Shown: positions 41,038 to 50,800, counted from the first letter of the stretch. The stretch is DNA of 61,682 nt from Bryobacteraceae bacterium (GCA_019187195.1 JABAQT010000019.1:1-61682); one strand, 5' to 3'. Notes: a model not told the origin generated them from the sequence alone. Made by a program: numbers and translations.

Positions 41038-43073
41038 GCCCCGGCACCGGCGTAGTCCGCTTCCACGCCCGCCGCCACCGGGATCTCGACAATAAACTGC
41101 GCGCCCACGGGAACATTGTCTTCCACGCGAATGTGCGCATGATGCTCGGAAAGAATATGATTCACGATCGCCAGTCCTAAACCAGTGCCGCGTCCCTTGG
41201 TCGAAAACGTCGGCAGAAACAGCCTTTCCCTGTCTTCCGGTGAAACGCCGCACCCCGTGTCGGCGATAATCAGTTCCACCGCCTCCGGCGTGCCGGTCCG
41301 CGTGACAATCGAAAGCCGCCGCACGTGCGAGTCCTGCATCGCTTCCGCGGCGTTGTCCACCAGGTTCACCACGGCGCGCCGGAGCTGCTCGCGGTCGATA
41401 TTCACCGCCGGAAGGTGAGGCTCCAGTTCCTTGCGCAGCTCAATTCCATCCAGCCGCCCGTGGAAAACAGCCAGCGCGGCCTCGACCACCTCGTTCAAAT
41501 CGCCGGGAGCGGGCTGCGCGCTCGGGAAGCGGGCAAACCGCGAGAACTCGTCCACCAGCGTCTTCACGGACTCCACCTCACTCAGAATCGTCTGGCAACA
41601 CTCGCGCAGAATCCGGCTTGAATCCGAAGGAATTCCCAGCCGGTCCAATTGCAGCGCCGCGCGCTCGGCGCAAAGCGCGATCGGGGTGAGCGGATTCTTG
41701 ATCTCGTGCGCCACCCGCCGCGCCACCTCATGCCAGGCGGCGGCCTTCTGCGCGCGCAGCAGGTCGCTGGTGTCCTCGATCACCACCACGAAGCCCGAGT
41801 TGCCTTCATCCTCGAGATCGGCCACGGTAACCGCGAGGTGCATCGTCGTCCGCCCTCTGCGGAAGTCGATCTGCCGCGACGCCACGCCGGTGCGCCGCGC
41901 CCGCTTCATCAGGTAGCGGATCTCCCTGGCCTCTTCAGAGGGCAGCAGGTGATCCACCGTCGTCAACTTTTCCGGCTTGAGCGCCGGAAATATATTGCTC
42001 AGCGCCTGGTTGTAGCGCTGGATGGATCCGTCCGCGGCAAGCGAGATGACGCCGGTGGGAATGCTCTCGAGAATCGCTTCGGTGAAGCGCCGCCGCCGTT
42101 CCAACTCCCGGCTGTTGGCGTCCAAGTCGTGCGTCATCTGGTTGAACGCGCGCACCAGCACCCCGAGCTCATCGAGCGCGTTCCCCTGGATGCGATACGC
42201 AAGATTCCCCTTTCGCACTTCCTCCGCTGCCTCGAGCAGGGCTGAGATGGGATCACTGATCTGCCGCGCCATGAACCGCGCGATCCACGTCGCCACGAAC
42301 AGAATGAACAGCGTGATCAGAAACAGCAGCAGCAGGTACAGGTTCCGCACCTGCTTCTGCTCCTTCGCGAGAAGATCGTACTCCGCCACCTGGTGGGAGA
42401 TCTCCTTCTGTTTGGCCGCGAAGTCGATTGGCATCAACAGGCGGACAACAATCTGCGCGTCCGCTCCGAACGGGGCCCGCCCTTCGACCGAGCGCGCCGT
42501 TGCCTGCCGCGTCCCGCCGCACAGAAATGTCCGCTGTCCGTCCGCGCCTTCCGTCCACGCCTGTTCCACATTCTGCTCCGCGCAGAACTTTTCCAGTTCC
42601 GGCCCGGGTTGCTCCTGCGCGGCGGTGAGCATTCGCGCCAGCACCTTCGCCCGGAGTTGCGCCTCGTGGTCCATCGCCACGCCGACTTCAATCAGCGACC
42701 AGCGGATATTCTGCCCCGGCCGGCTGAACCACCTCGCGATATTGAAGTTCAGAACCGAAACGCTGAACAGAACCAGGAACAGCACCGGCATGAAGCTCAA
42801 GGCCAACGCCCCGAAAACCAGGCGCGTCTTGATTCGGGAGCCCTCTTTGTTCCGCTGCCGCTCGACGTACAGCTTCAACGCTGTCTTGAACAGCATGAAG
42901 CCGATGGTGATTGTCAGGAGGAAGACGAGTGTCGATACCGCCCAGAACACGTATGTCTGGGTGGCCGTGGTAGGGTCGAAATCGCCAAAGCTGAAGCTGC
43001 TCTGCCAGATAACCAGCGTTACGAGGATGGCCAGCAGCACGAGCCCCATGCCGAAGAAAACGCGCTTCCTCAT
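41034..43073 (-). CDS. NtrY-type membrane sensor histidine kinase
   Basis: The 679-residue protein has N-terminal membrane helices (VFFGMGLVLLAILVTLVIWQ; YVFWAVSTLVFLLTITIGFMLF; FGALALSFMPVLFLVLFSVSVL). An extracytoplasmic loop, another helix, a HAMP linker (RQISDPISALLEAAEEV) and a PAS domain follow. The HisKA phospho-accepting His is in VAHEIKNPLTPI, and the HATPase has NAAEAM, DTGCGVS and GLGLAIV. This is the NtrY architecture. It would phosphorylate the coupled regulator. The upstream PEP-CTERM gene is on the same strand, 104 bases away. The signal is unknown; nitrogen or redox control is known in some relatives. Confidence 0.9.
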   Translation of the reverse strand: MRKRVFFGMGLVLLAILVTLVIWQSSFSFGDFDPTTATQTYVFWAVSTLVFLLTITIGFMLFKTALKLYVERQRNKEGSRIKTRLVFGALALSFMPVLFLVLFSVSVLNFNIARWFSRPGQNIRWSLIEVGVAMDHEAQLRAKVLARMLTAAQEQPGPELEKFCAEQNVEQAWTEGADGQRTFLCGGTRQATARSVEGRAPFGADAQIVVRLLMPIDFAAKQKEISHQVAEYDLLAKEQKQVRNLYLLLLFLITLFILFVATWIARFMARQISDPISALLEAAEEVRKGNLAYRIQGNALDELGVLVRAFNQMTHDLDANSRELERRRRFTEAILESIPTGVISLAADGSIQRYNQALSNIFPALKPEKLTTVDHLLPSEEAREIRYLMKRARRTGVASRQIDFRRGRTTMHLAVTVADLEDEGNSGFVVVIEDTSDLLRAQKAAAWHEVARRVAHEIKNPLTPIALCAERAALQLDRLGIPSDSSRILRECCQTILSEVESVKTLVDEFSRFARFPSAQPAPGDLNEVVEAALAVFHGRLDGIELRKELEPHLPAVNIDREQLRRAVVNLVDNAAEAMQDSHVRRLSIVTRTGTPEAVELIIADTGCGVSPEDRERLFLPTFSTKGRGTGLGLAIVNHILSEHHAHIRVEDNVPVGAQFIVEIPVAAGVEADYAGAGA

Positions 43074-43177
43074 CGGGTTTGCGGACCTACCCTCCGATTA
43101 TGCCATGCTCCGGGGCTCCTTCAGGCCGGCTTGCAAAGGCGTACTCCCCCTCACGGGGAGGAATGCACCGCGCGTCC

Positions 43178-43897
43178 TCAGACCCGCTTTCTGCGGATTG
43201 CGCCCAGGACGATCAGACCCAGGCCCAGGGCGCCCATCGTCACCGTGGCAGGCTCGGGAACGATGGTATCGAGTGTGAAGGTGGCCGAATAGGGGTTGTC
43301 ATCAACGGAACCATTATTGGCCAACGTGTTGAGAATAGTCTGGTATGGAACCGAGAATGGCGTGGTGAACGTACCGGTGCCCGTGGTGATTTCACCGGTA
43401 TTCGTATCAAGAGCCTGCACCAGGACGCCGAAGGACGCCGTCGAACTGGTCGCTGTGCCGTTAAGGAGGTTGAACGGAGAACCGCCCGGAATGGATGGGG
43501 TACAGGTTTGACCCGCCGCCGGCGGAGCAGCGCACAGCGCGGATGAGAATGTCCCCGGTTGAATGAAGGTCAAGGTGAGCTGCATGTTCGGGAGCCCCGC
43601 CAGAACCACAAAGTTGGGTTCATTGAGAGGCTGGCCCACCTGCTGAACCGACGAGTCGAGGTCCTTGATGGTGCCGGTGTTAGGCGAAAGACTCGCGAAA
43701 CTGCCGTTCCCGGATGTAACTGTGAAGCCACCCGTTCCACCCAAAAGCGGTAGGAAATCGATTGTTGTCATGCTTACAGTAGCAGTCCCATTTATGTTGA
43801 GATTACCGAGAATCGCCGCATTTCCAGCGATTGTGGAAGCAAATACAGCGCCGAGAACAGCTAATCCCCTGAAACCCACACGCAAAACGTCAGTCAT
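43178..43897 (-). CDS. PEP-CTERM surface-sorting protein
   Basis: The 239-residue protein has an N-terminal signal peptide (GLAVLGAVFASTIAGNA), a Ser/Thr/Gly-rich body and the sorting tail VPEPATVTMGALGLGLIVLGAIRRKRV. That tail consists of a PEP motif, a hydrophobic helix and a basic end, as recognised by exosortase. No exosortase gene lies in the window. The ATG at 43897 has GGAGG 5 bases upstream; a GTG at 43900 in the same frame is possible. The upstream region contains a striking set of repeats that may control its translation. PEP-CTERM proteins are often extracellular-matrix parts. The pair ntrY-ntrX next to it is a candidate regulator. Confidence 0.9.
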   Translation of the reverse strand: MTDVLRVGFRGLAVLGAVFASTIAGNAAILGNLNINGTATVSMTTIDFLPLLGGTGGFTVTSGNGSFASLSPNTGTIKDLDSSVQQVGQPLNEPNFVVLAGLPNMQLTLTFIQPGTFSSALCAAPPAAGQTCTPSIPGGSPFNLLNGTATSSTASFGVLVQALDTNTGEITTGTGTFTTPFSVPYQTILNTLANNGSVDDNPYSATFTLDTIVPEPATVTMGALGLGLIVLGAIRRKRV

Positions 43898-43904
43898 CAC
43901 TGCC

Positions 43905-44009
43905 TCCGAACGAGAGAAACATGAGGGTAGAAACCCTCACGGAGCATAGCTAAGGCTACCACTCCTTGACTAAGGCGTCAACCTTAATTGCAGTACTATC
44001 TCGTTCGGA
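43905..44009 (-). promoter_or_regulatory. Structured 5' region of the PEP-CTERM gene with an 11-bp inverted repeat
   Basis: TCCGAACGAGA (43905-43915) and TCTCGTTCGGA (43999-44009) are perfect 11-bp inverted repeats 83 bases apart. The gene-proximal arm shares three bases with the GGAGG ribosome-binding site (43903-43907). Inside the loop are a 7-bp hairpin (TGAGGGT 43922-43928 with ACCCTCA 43933-43939), a TTGAC/GTCAA inverted repeat (43966-43981) and two CTAAGGC copies exactly 20 bases apart (43950 and 43970). A -35-like TTGACG (minus strand, over 43976-43981) followed after 17 bases by TAGCCT is a weak promoter candidate. Confidence 0.5.
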
Positions 44010-44038
44010 ATACTAAAGAAAAGGCCTAAGAGAGTATC

Positions 44039-45682
44039 CTAGTCCACCCTCGCATAGCGTCCTGGCGAAAGCACCCCGGCGGGATCGAAAGCCCTTTTCA
44101 GCTTCTCGCCGATTGCGTCTGAACCGGCGCCCTTTACCGGCATATTTCCCAGGCGGTAAGGGGGATACCCCGCTTCCGTCAGACTGCGGCCCAGTTCTTC
44201 ATAACATGCCATCGCCCGGCCGTCTTCCCCCGCTTGCGCGCGGTCGTAGGAGATGGAAACCACGCAAGCCACGGCCCGATCGGTCACCAGGGACAACGAA
44301 ATCATGGGCTCGAAGCCATGCCGCGTCAGCACTTCCGTGGCGATGCCGCTTGCCCGCTCGACGTGGCTCCCCTCGAGCGGAGCAACCGGCGAGTACCACA
44401 ATAGGCCGCATCCGTCGCGATCCGGGTCCGGCTGTGCCGGGATAGGGCCGCGCTTGCGCCAATACACACTCCCCAGCGTCTGTTCAGCCGGGATCCCCTT
44501 CATCAGGCCCAATACAGGGCGGGCCAGTTCGAGCGTACGGCTCAAGTCCCATCCCGTGAGCCACCGATACGGTTTGGCGAAGCGCTCGGCCAGCCGTAAA
44601 GTATTTTCATCGAGAAATTGCAGGCGGCCCACGTTTCCGCGAAGCGCCCCGCGCACCAGGCGTCTCGCTTCCGCCACTTGCGCCTTTGTTCCGTAGAGCG
44701 CGCCCGAGCCGTTCCAATGTCCGAATTGCAATTGGCGCCGGAACCGCGACATCACGTTCTCCGGTAAGGGTGTCCTGCCGCCCGCTTCTTCCCAGGGATA
44801 CTGCCGGATGCCTGAGAGCACTTTGTAATCGTTGCCTATGTGAACAGTGCTCCGCAGAGTGCCGTTCAGCCGTAGGGGGCGCAGGGCATCCACCAGCGGG
44901 CCGAGTCCGTGACGCTCCTCGCAGCGAAAGAAAAATGCCTGAAAATACTCCGGCGCGGGCATGAGCCATACCGTCATCCGAGTTACAATGCCGAGATTCG
45001 ATTGCGTGAACAAACCATCCAGGCTTGGTCCTACTCCCCAGCGGTACACCGCGGCCGCATGCGCGCCTTTCCAGCCCGCGAACCCCGTCCGCGCCACCTC
45101 CCCATCCGGCAGCACCACTTCCAACCCGCAGCAGTTTGCGAAGTGATCTCCGTAAGGAGTGTGCCCAAAGCCGCGCTCGACCGTATTGCCGATGAGGCTG
45201 CAATCGGGACTCGCGCCCGTCGCGTCCATCCACAACTTCGAACCGTTTTCCTTCAGGAACGTGAATAGCTGCCGCTGCGTGACACCGGGCTCCACGGTGA
45301 CGTACGCCAATCTTTCGTCAAAGGCGACAATGCGGTTGAGCCTGTGCAGTTCCACCAGCGCGCAACCGCCGGCGGACGGCACCCGTGATCCATAGCCCCA
45401 GTTTTTTCCCGTGCTCACGGCGTACAGCGGGACCTGGAACCGGTTTGCGATGCGCAGAATCTCCTGAATCTCCGCCCGGTTGCCCGGACGCAGAATCACG
45501 GGAATCGATTGACGGGTGGGATACGTGGCCGATTCCGCCGCCCGCCGTTCGGATTCATCGAGAATTACATGCCGGGAGCCCAGCGCCGCCTCCCAGGCGG
45601 CTACCGCCTCCCTCATCCGCTTGCAAGCCAGCTCGTCCCGTCGATCGGAAGGCGAGCACGTCGTCTCCACCTGATGCCTCAC
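44039..45682 (-). CDS. FAD-binding oxidoreductase of the vanillyl-alcohol oxidase/4-cresol dehydrogenase type
   Basis: The 547-residue protein has the PCMH-type FAD domain: IPVILRPGNRAEIQEILRIAN, STGKNWGYGSRVP, TVEPGVTQRQLFTFL, ATGASPDCSLIGNTVERGFGHTPYGDHFANCCGLEVVLPDGEVARTGF. A cap domain typical of VAO-family enzymes follows. These oxidise phenolic or similar substrates. The start is GTG at 45682, which overlaps the upstream acyltransferase stop as GTGA; an ATG at 45616 is possible. Coupling implies that the two act together. The substrate is not known. Confidence 0.88.
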   Translation of the reverse strand: MRHQVETTCSPSDRRDELACKRMREAVAAWEAALGSRHVILDESERRAAESATYPTRQSIPVILRPGNRAEIQEILRIANRFQVPLYAVSTGKNWGYGSRVPSAGGCALVELHRLNRIVAFDERLAYVTVEPGVTQRQLFTFLKENGSKLWMDATGASPDCSLIGNTVERGFGHTPYGDHFANCCGLEVVLPDGEVARTGFAGWKGAHAAAVYRWGVGPSLDGLFTQSNLGIVTRMTVWLMPAPEYFQAFFFRCEERHGLGPLVDALRPLRLNGTLRSTVHIGNDYKVLSGIRQYPWEEAGGRTPLPENVMSRFRRQLQFGHWNGSGALYGTKAQVAEARRLVRGALRGNVGRLQFLDENTLRLAERFAKPYRWLTGWDLSRTLELARPVLGLMKGIPAEQTLGSVYWRKRGPIPAQPDPDRDGCGLLWYSPVAPLEGSHVERASGIATEVLTRHGFEPMISLSLVTDRAVACVVSISYDRAQAGEDGRAMACYEELGRSLTEAGYPPYRLGNMPVKGAGSDAIGEKLKRAFDPAGVLSPGRYARVD

Positions 45683-46524
45683 GCCGCGTGCCGGCTGGCA
45701 AGAGGAGTCTTCGTTTCGCGGGCCAGGACTTCGTGGAGGTGGATGAAGGATACGCCCCCGCAAACCACGGGCAGCGCCGCAAGGTGCGCGCGAATCTCGT
45801 CTCTCAAGGATGCGTACTTCGGATTCAATTCCCGCGAATCGAACCGGAGAATCTCCATCTCGCAGCGATAGCCCGGGTCGAAGTACGAAGGCAGTTCGAC
45901 ATCGCCGCTGCGCAACCGCCGGGCGCCGATCCGCTGGAGGATGACCGCCGAACAGTTTCTTCTGGTCACCGTCCCGAATCCCATGCACCCGCCCAGTAAG
46001 TCTCCGAGCGCGTATCCGGTGAGAGCGATGCGGAGCGCCTCGGAGGTGTGACGCAACTCGCCGGCTACCGCCCAGCCGCCAACTTCGGCGCAGGATAGAT
46101 TGCTGGTTTTCGCTTCTTCCAGCAGACTCTCCACGACGCTCCGGCATGTGCCGCCCCACTCCAGGCTTTGCGCCAGCGGCGACTTGCTCAGCATCATCTG
46201 TTCGTAGCGGATCGTCGCGTGATGCTTTAGATGCCGGTAACACCCCCGCACTTTCCCGAATTCATTCAAGGAGATAATGTGCCAGCTCATGGCGTCGGCC
46301 TTTGTCACGTGCCTGCCGTCGGCGGTGAGCTGAGAAGCGCTGATGGCGCCGTCTCTCAGATACACCTCGCCGCGCAGCCGTTGGATGTCAGCCAACAGCA
46401 TTTCATGCAGGTCGCCATTGTGGATCACATCGCGAAAACCGGACTTGTCCGCGTCATTGAAGGACGGAGCAAGCAGGAGAAGCTTGTGATGGCCGCTAAC
46501 CAAAGAATGACTCGAGTACACCAT
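45679..46524 (-). CDS. GNAT-fold acyltransferase-like protein (autoinducer-synthase/FeeM-like)
   Basis: The 281-residue protein has the layout seen in acyl-homoserine-lactone synthases and FeeM-type N-acyl amino acid synthases: an early EVYLRDGAI, then DGRHVTKADAMSWHIISLNEFGKVRGCYRHL, where the Arg, Asp and GCYR positions match the GNAT core of that superfamily. A C-terminal half follows with LGDLLGGCMGFGTVTRRNCSAVILQRIGARRL and YFDPGYRCEMEILRFDS. The assignment is by pattern only. It may use acyl-ACP or acyl-CoA to acylate an amine. The ATG at 46524 has an AGGGAA stretch upstream. Its stop overlaps the flavoenzyme start. PEP-CTERM/exosortase-associated acyltransferases are related alternatives. 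Confidence 0.6.
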   Translation of the reverse strand: MVYSSHSLVSGHHKLLLLAPSFNDADKSGFRDVIHNGDLHEMLLADIQRLRGEVYLRDGAISASQLTADGRHVTKADAMSWHIISLNEFGKVRGCYRHLKHHATIRYEQMMLSKSPLAQSLEWGGTCRSVVESLLEEAKTSNLSCAEVGGWAVAGELRHTSEALRIALTGYALGDLLGGCMGFGTVTRRNCSAVILQRIGARRLRSGDVELPSYFDPGYRCEMEILRFDSRELNPKYASLRDEIRAHLAALPVVCGGVSFIHLHEVLARETKTPLASRHAA

Positions 46525-46675
46525 CGTTTCCCTGTGCCGCCGATGCTGAAATCAAAGCCGTTGAATAGTACAACAAGTGCTTTGGTTCCAACGAATCGCA
46601 GCCTGAATCTTCCTATGTGGAAACGATCGGCTGGCGCGAAATATACCTTTAGACTTGGGGGTATACCGAAAGCCC

Positions 46676-47440
46676 TTAGGCTGTGTATCCGCCATCCACG
46701 ATCAGGTTCTGTCCCGTCACATAGGCCGATGCCTGCGAGGCGAGATACACCACGGCTCCTTTGATGTCATCGTGATGGGCCATGCGCCGCAGGAATACTC
46801 TCCGGGAATAGTTGTCGCGAAACACCGCGGGCATGCCGGAAGTCTCAAACCCGCCGGGGCTGATGGCGTTCACCCGCACGTTGTACGGCCCCGCCATTGC
46901 CGCCAGATATCGCGTCAATCCGATAAGCCCGTGCTTGTGGAAGTGATAATCCGGCGGCGTCGTCATCGCCGTGCCTTCGTAGTTGCGAAAGTCCGGGGCC
47001 ACCACACTCTGAATGGATCCGATGTTGATGATCGATCCGCGGCGGCGCGCCATCATGTGCTCCAGGAAGGCGCGGCTGATGGCAAACAACCCGGTGGCGT
47101 TGACCTCCATCGATTCCCGCCATGCCTCGAGTGGCTGGTCATACCGCCGCATCGGCCGCGCCACCGAATTGTTGACCAGCACGTCGACGGCGGGATGCCG
47201 CGCCCGCAGCGCGAGGATCGATTCCTCGCTCGCCTGGTCATACTGATCCGCCGCCGCCCCGAGACCTCGCGCAACCAGCTTATTCGCAGCCTCCCGGCAA
47301 TGCTCCAGGTTTCTCGACGCGATGATCACGCGCGCGCCGGCCTCCGCCAGGGCTTCGGAGATGGGCGTTCCGAAAATTCCGGATCCGCCCGTAACGAGCG
47401 CCGTCTTCCCGCTCAAGTCGAACAACTCGTGAAGATGCAT
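46676..47440 (-). CDS. Short-chain dehydrogenase/reductase
   Basis: The 254-residue protein has the classical SDR layout: cofactor motif TGGSGIFG (17-24), VDVLVNNSVA, the catalytic Ser in INIGSIQS, YHFHK as the YxxxK pair, PGGFETSGMP and a C-terminal TGQNLIVDGGYTA. Such enzymes oxidise or reduce sugar alcohols or keto-sugars with NAD(P). The ATG at 47440 gives MHLHELFDLSGKTALV, a normal start. It lies 14 bases after the ferredoxin gene in a five-gene leftward operon with a TonB receptor and a Gfo/Idh/MocA protein. Its substrate is probably the imported sugar or polyol. Confidence 0.92.
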   Translation of the reverse strand: MHLHELFDLSGKTALVTGGSGIFGTPISEALAEAGARVIIASRNLEHCREAANKLVARGLGAAADQYDQASEESILALRARHPAVDVLVNNSVARPMRRYDQPLEAWRESMEVNATGLFAISRAFLEHMMARRRGSIINIGSIQSVVAPDFRNYEGTAMTTPPDYHFHKHGLIGLTRYLAAMAGPYNVRVNAISPGGFETSGMPAVFRDNYSRRVFLRRMAHHDDIKGAVVYLASQASAYVTGQNLIVDGGYTA

Positions 47441-47454
47441 GCCGGTATTCCCGT

Positions 47455-47817
47455 TCAGCCCTCCAGCGGGTTTCGCGCGAACAGGAACTCCTCGACGGGA
47501 CGCCCTCCAATCAAGTGCTCCTGAATGATGCGCTCGGCCACCTCGGGACTCACCGAGTGGTACCACACGCCCTCCGGATACACCAGAGCAATCGGCCCTT
47601 GCTCGCACACGCGCAAGCAGTTTGCCTTGGTGCGATAGACGATCTCTTCGCCCTGCGTCAGCCCGAGTTCGGACAACCGCTTCTTCACGTAATCCCACGT
47701 GGCGAGTCCTTCTTCCTTCGTGCAGCAGGACGGCTTGGTCTGGTCGGCGCAGAGAAACAAGTGCCGCCGGATTTTTCCGATCCCCAGATTCTTCGCTACC
47801 AGTTTGAGGTGTTCCAT
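47455..47817 (-). CDS. Thioredoxin-like 2Fe-2S ferredoxin
   Basis: This 120-residue protein has the cysteine pattern of the thioredoxin-like [2Fe-2S] ferredoxins: Cys23, Cys31/Cys32, Cys67 and Cys71 ([12 protein letters not shown] and CLRVCEQGP). [27 protein letters not shown] follows, typical of the family. They carry single electrons for reductases or Fe-S assembly. The ATG at 47817 has GGGGGAGAG upstream. It lies 8 bases after TonB receptor 2 and 14 bases before the SDR, so it probably serves the operon's redox enzymes. Confidence 0.9.
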   Translation of the reverse strand: MEHLKLVAKNLGIGKIRRHLFLCADQTKPSCCTKEEGLATWDYVKKRLSELGLTQGEEIVYRTKANCLRVCEQGPIALVYPEGVWYHSVSPEVAERIIQEHLIGGRPVEEFLFARNPLEG

Positions 47818-47825
47818 CTCTCCCC

Positions 47826-50800
47826 CTAAAAACTCAGTCTTAGCGCCACCTGCGCCTGGCGTGGCGCTTTCGCCGAAAAGATGTGGCCGAACGTCGCCGG
47901 CTCATCGGCATACCGCTCCGGCAGATCGAAATTCGCCCGGTTCGTGAGGTTGAACGCCTGCGCCTCGACCGTCGCCCGCAGGCGCTCCGTCAGCCTGAAC
48001 GGCCGCGCCAGCGCCGCGTCGAAAGTAACATAGGCTGGTCCGCGCACAATATTCCGGCCGGCGTTGCCAAACGTGTACCTGGGCGCGACCACCAGGGCCG
48101 ACGTATTGAACCACCGCTCCGGCGTGCGGTTATCGAGATGTGGATCTCCCGCCACATTCGGCCGGTCCGATCCGAAATTTCCCCCCGTATTTCCGGTATT
48201 TGAATTGTCAAACCGCAATAACGGCGTGAAAGGCTGTCCGCCTTGCAGAACGGTGATGCCGCGGAATTCCAGCTTCAGGGGCAGAGCCACCACGAACGAT
48301 GCCGTCGCGCGGTGCGGGATATCGTAGCTCGATACGGCCCGCTCGGCGTGGAAATTCTGACTGTCCTGCGGAAAGTTCTTGTCCGGCTTCGTGCTCAGAA
48401 AGGCCGACGTGTCGTCGATCGACTTCGACCATGTATATGCGGCCAGCAGGGAGAATCGCCTCGAAAACCGCCGGTCGACCGACGCCTGGAGCGAATGATA
48501 GTTCGAGTTCCCAGAACCCTCGATGTAGATAATCCCGCTGTACTCGGGATGCGGCCGCCGGGCGGCCAGGTCGCCCGGCCCCGGCCGCGCCTGGTTCAGA
48601 TCCCGCGACCGGATCAGGTGCGCTCCCGCCGATCCCACATATCCCACGCTCACCGTGGTCGCATTGCCCGCCTGGCGCTGGACGTGAAAGCTCCAGTGCT
48701 GTATGTAGGCCGTCGTCAGGCCGCTGTTCAGCGTGCTGGGCGAGACGGGAGAGATCCCGCCCGTGGCCGGAAACGGATTATCGAGCGTGATCAACTGTGT
48801 CGAGGTGGGAAAGAATGCCCGCAGAGTGAAGAAAGGCGGGTTGAAGTACTGTGAGGAAACCTGCACCAGCATGCCGCTGTCGTAATACAGCCCATACCCG
48901 CCGCGGATCACCGTCCTCGGATTCGCGCTCCAGGCAAAGCCCGCCCGTGGCGCGAAATTGTTCCGGTCCGGATGGATGCCGGACCGTGTCACCCCCTGCG
49001 TGCCCACCCGTATTATCCGCGCCGTCGAGGGATCGTAGATGGACATGCGGTCGAAGGGGTCCGTCGCCGGAGTGTTGTACTCATAGCGCAGCCCCAGCGT
49101 CAGGTTGAACCGCGGCGTCATCTTCACTTCGTCCTGGAAGTATCCGTTGTAGGACGTTGTGCGCAGCGTCTGCGTGTTGTCGAGCTTTGCCTGCAACGCG
49201 AAGGTGGGGATTCCGAGCAGCAGGTCGCTGATCCCGCCGCCCGACACCGCTCCCGAAAAGGAGAGCGATCCGCGCGCCAGCAGATCGACATTCCCGTTGG
49301 CCCGGTTGTTGCGCGCCTCGAACCCCGCTTTGAACGCGTGCCGTCCGCGGATCCATGACACATCATCCTGCAACTGGTAGGTCGTGGTGTAGCGCAGCAG
49401 AGGCAGCGGCGTTGCGTCGCCCACCGCCGAATATCCCTGAATATTGAAGAACGGATAGCCGTAGTCACGCCTGTCGATCGCTTCCAGCCACGGCACGTTC
49501 CATTCGGCGGCGATGTTTCGCTGGTAATTTTGCGGCAACGCGTTCCGGGTTGAACGGTTCACCCCGGCGCGAAAACTGTTGACCAGGTTCGCTCCGATGG
49601 GTTGAAGGTAGTGCGCCATCGCATTGTGGCCCGTGTTGCCCACGAAGTTCCCATAGCCAGGGATATCGGTGGTTTCCTCGGCGTACGGCTCGAAGAGATT
49701 CTGCCTGCCGTACAGGTACCGCACCGTCACAATGCCGCCCCGGCGCGTGTACTGATCCACCCGGCCTCCTCCCTGGGCGAAATTGTTCGAGAGCACCGGT
49801 TGCGCCAGGTAGTTCCCCGCCGTACCCTCGCGATTCGGCATGGGAAACAGTCCCAGCGCCAGTTTCGACACACGGTTGATGCGTGATTCGGGAATGATGT
49901 TGCCGGGAAAGGGCCGGCCCGTGAACGGATCGATCACCGGCGAGGATCGCCCGCTCAGGTCGCCCGCGCGCTCGGCGGCCGTCGGAACCGCCGCCAGCCG
50001 CGCCAGCCCGCTACGCTCCCGCAGCGCGTCGATATTCAAGAAGAAGAAGGTCTTGTTTGTTCGCAGAGGTCCGGAAAATATGCCCCCGAACTGGTTTCTG
50101 ACATACTTGTTCGCTGTTCCCGCATCGAAGTAATTCGGCGCGTCAAGAACGCGGTTTCGCAGGTATTCATAGCCCAGCCCGTGAAACTGGTTGCTTCCCC
50201 CTCGCGTGATCACGTTCACCTGCGCGCCGCCGCTGCGCCCGTACTCGGCCGAATAGCTTCCCGCCGTAATCTTGAACTCGGCAATGGTATCCACGGAAGG
50301 TTCCAGCACGTAACGGTTCGTGTACAGGTCGTTGTTATCCATGCCATCGAGCAGGAAGTTGTTGAACTCTTCCCTGCCGCCGTTGACGTGCGCCGCGAAC
50401 GTACCGCGCGAGGAGAGTTCGGAATCCTGCACGGGAGGCGCGGCCCCGGGCGTCAGCAGCGCCAGTTGCAGGAATCCGCGCCGGTTCAGCGGCAACGCCT
50501 CGATGCGGTTGCCTTGCAGGATGGCTCCGGAATCGGCGGCCTCCACCTGCAGGCGCGCCGAAGGCACGTCGATCGAAACGGAATCCGCGCCGAGGGCCAG
50601 CGTGAAATCGAGCCGCCGCACCGAATCCACTTCAACCGCCACATGTTCCCGCACATCCGTCCGGAAAGCACTCTTGACCGCGCTCACTTCGTAGACCCCC
50701 ACCGGCAGTTGCGAAACGCGGTAGGACCCGTCCGCGCCCGTGCGCGCCGCGCGCGCCACCCCGTGCAGCGCGTCCTTCACTTCGATCCGCGCATCCTGGA

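Noticed and set aside
43144..43160. CTCCCC/GGGGAG hairpin after the PEP-CTERM gene
   Set aside because: A 6-bp stem without a T-run on the relevant strand is too weak to call a terminator.
43926..43976. Sigma-54 promoter (TGGTAG...TATGC) before the PEP-CTERM gene
   Set aside because: The spacing between the GG and GC elements does not fit the -24/-12 rule, and the boxes match poorly.
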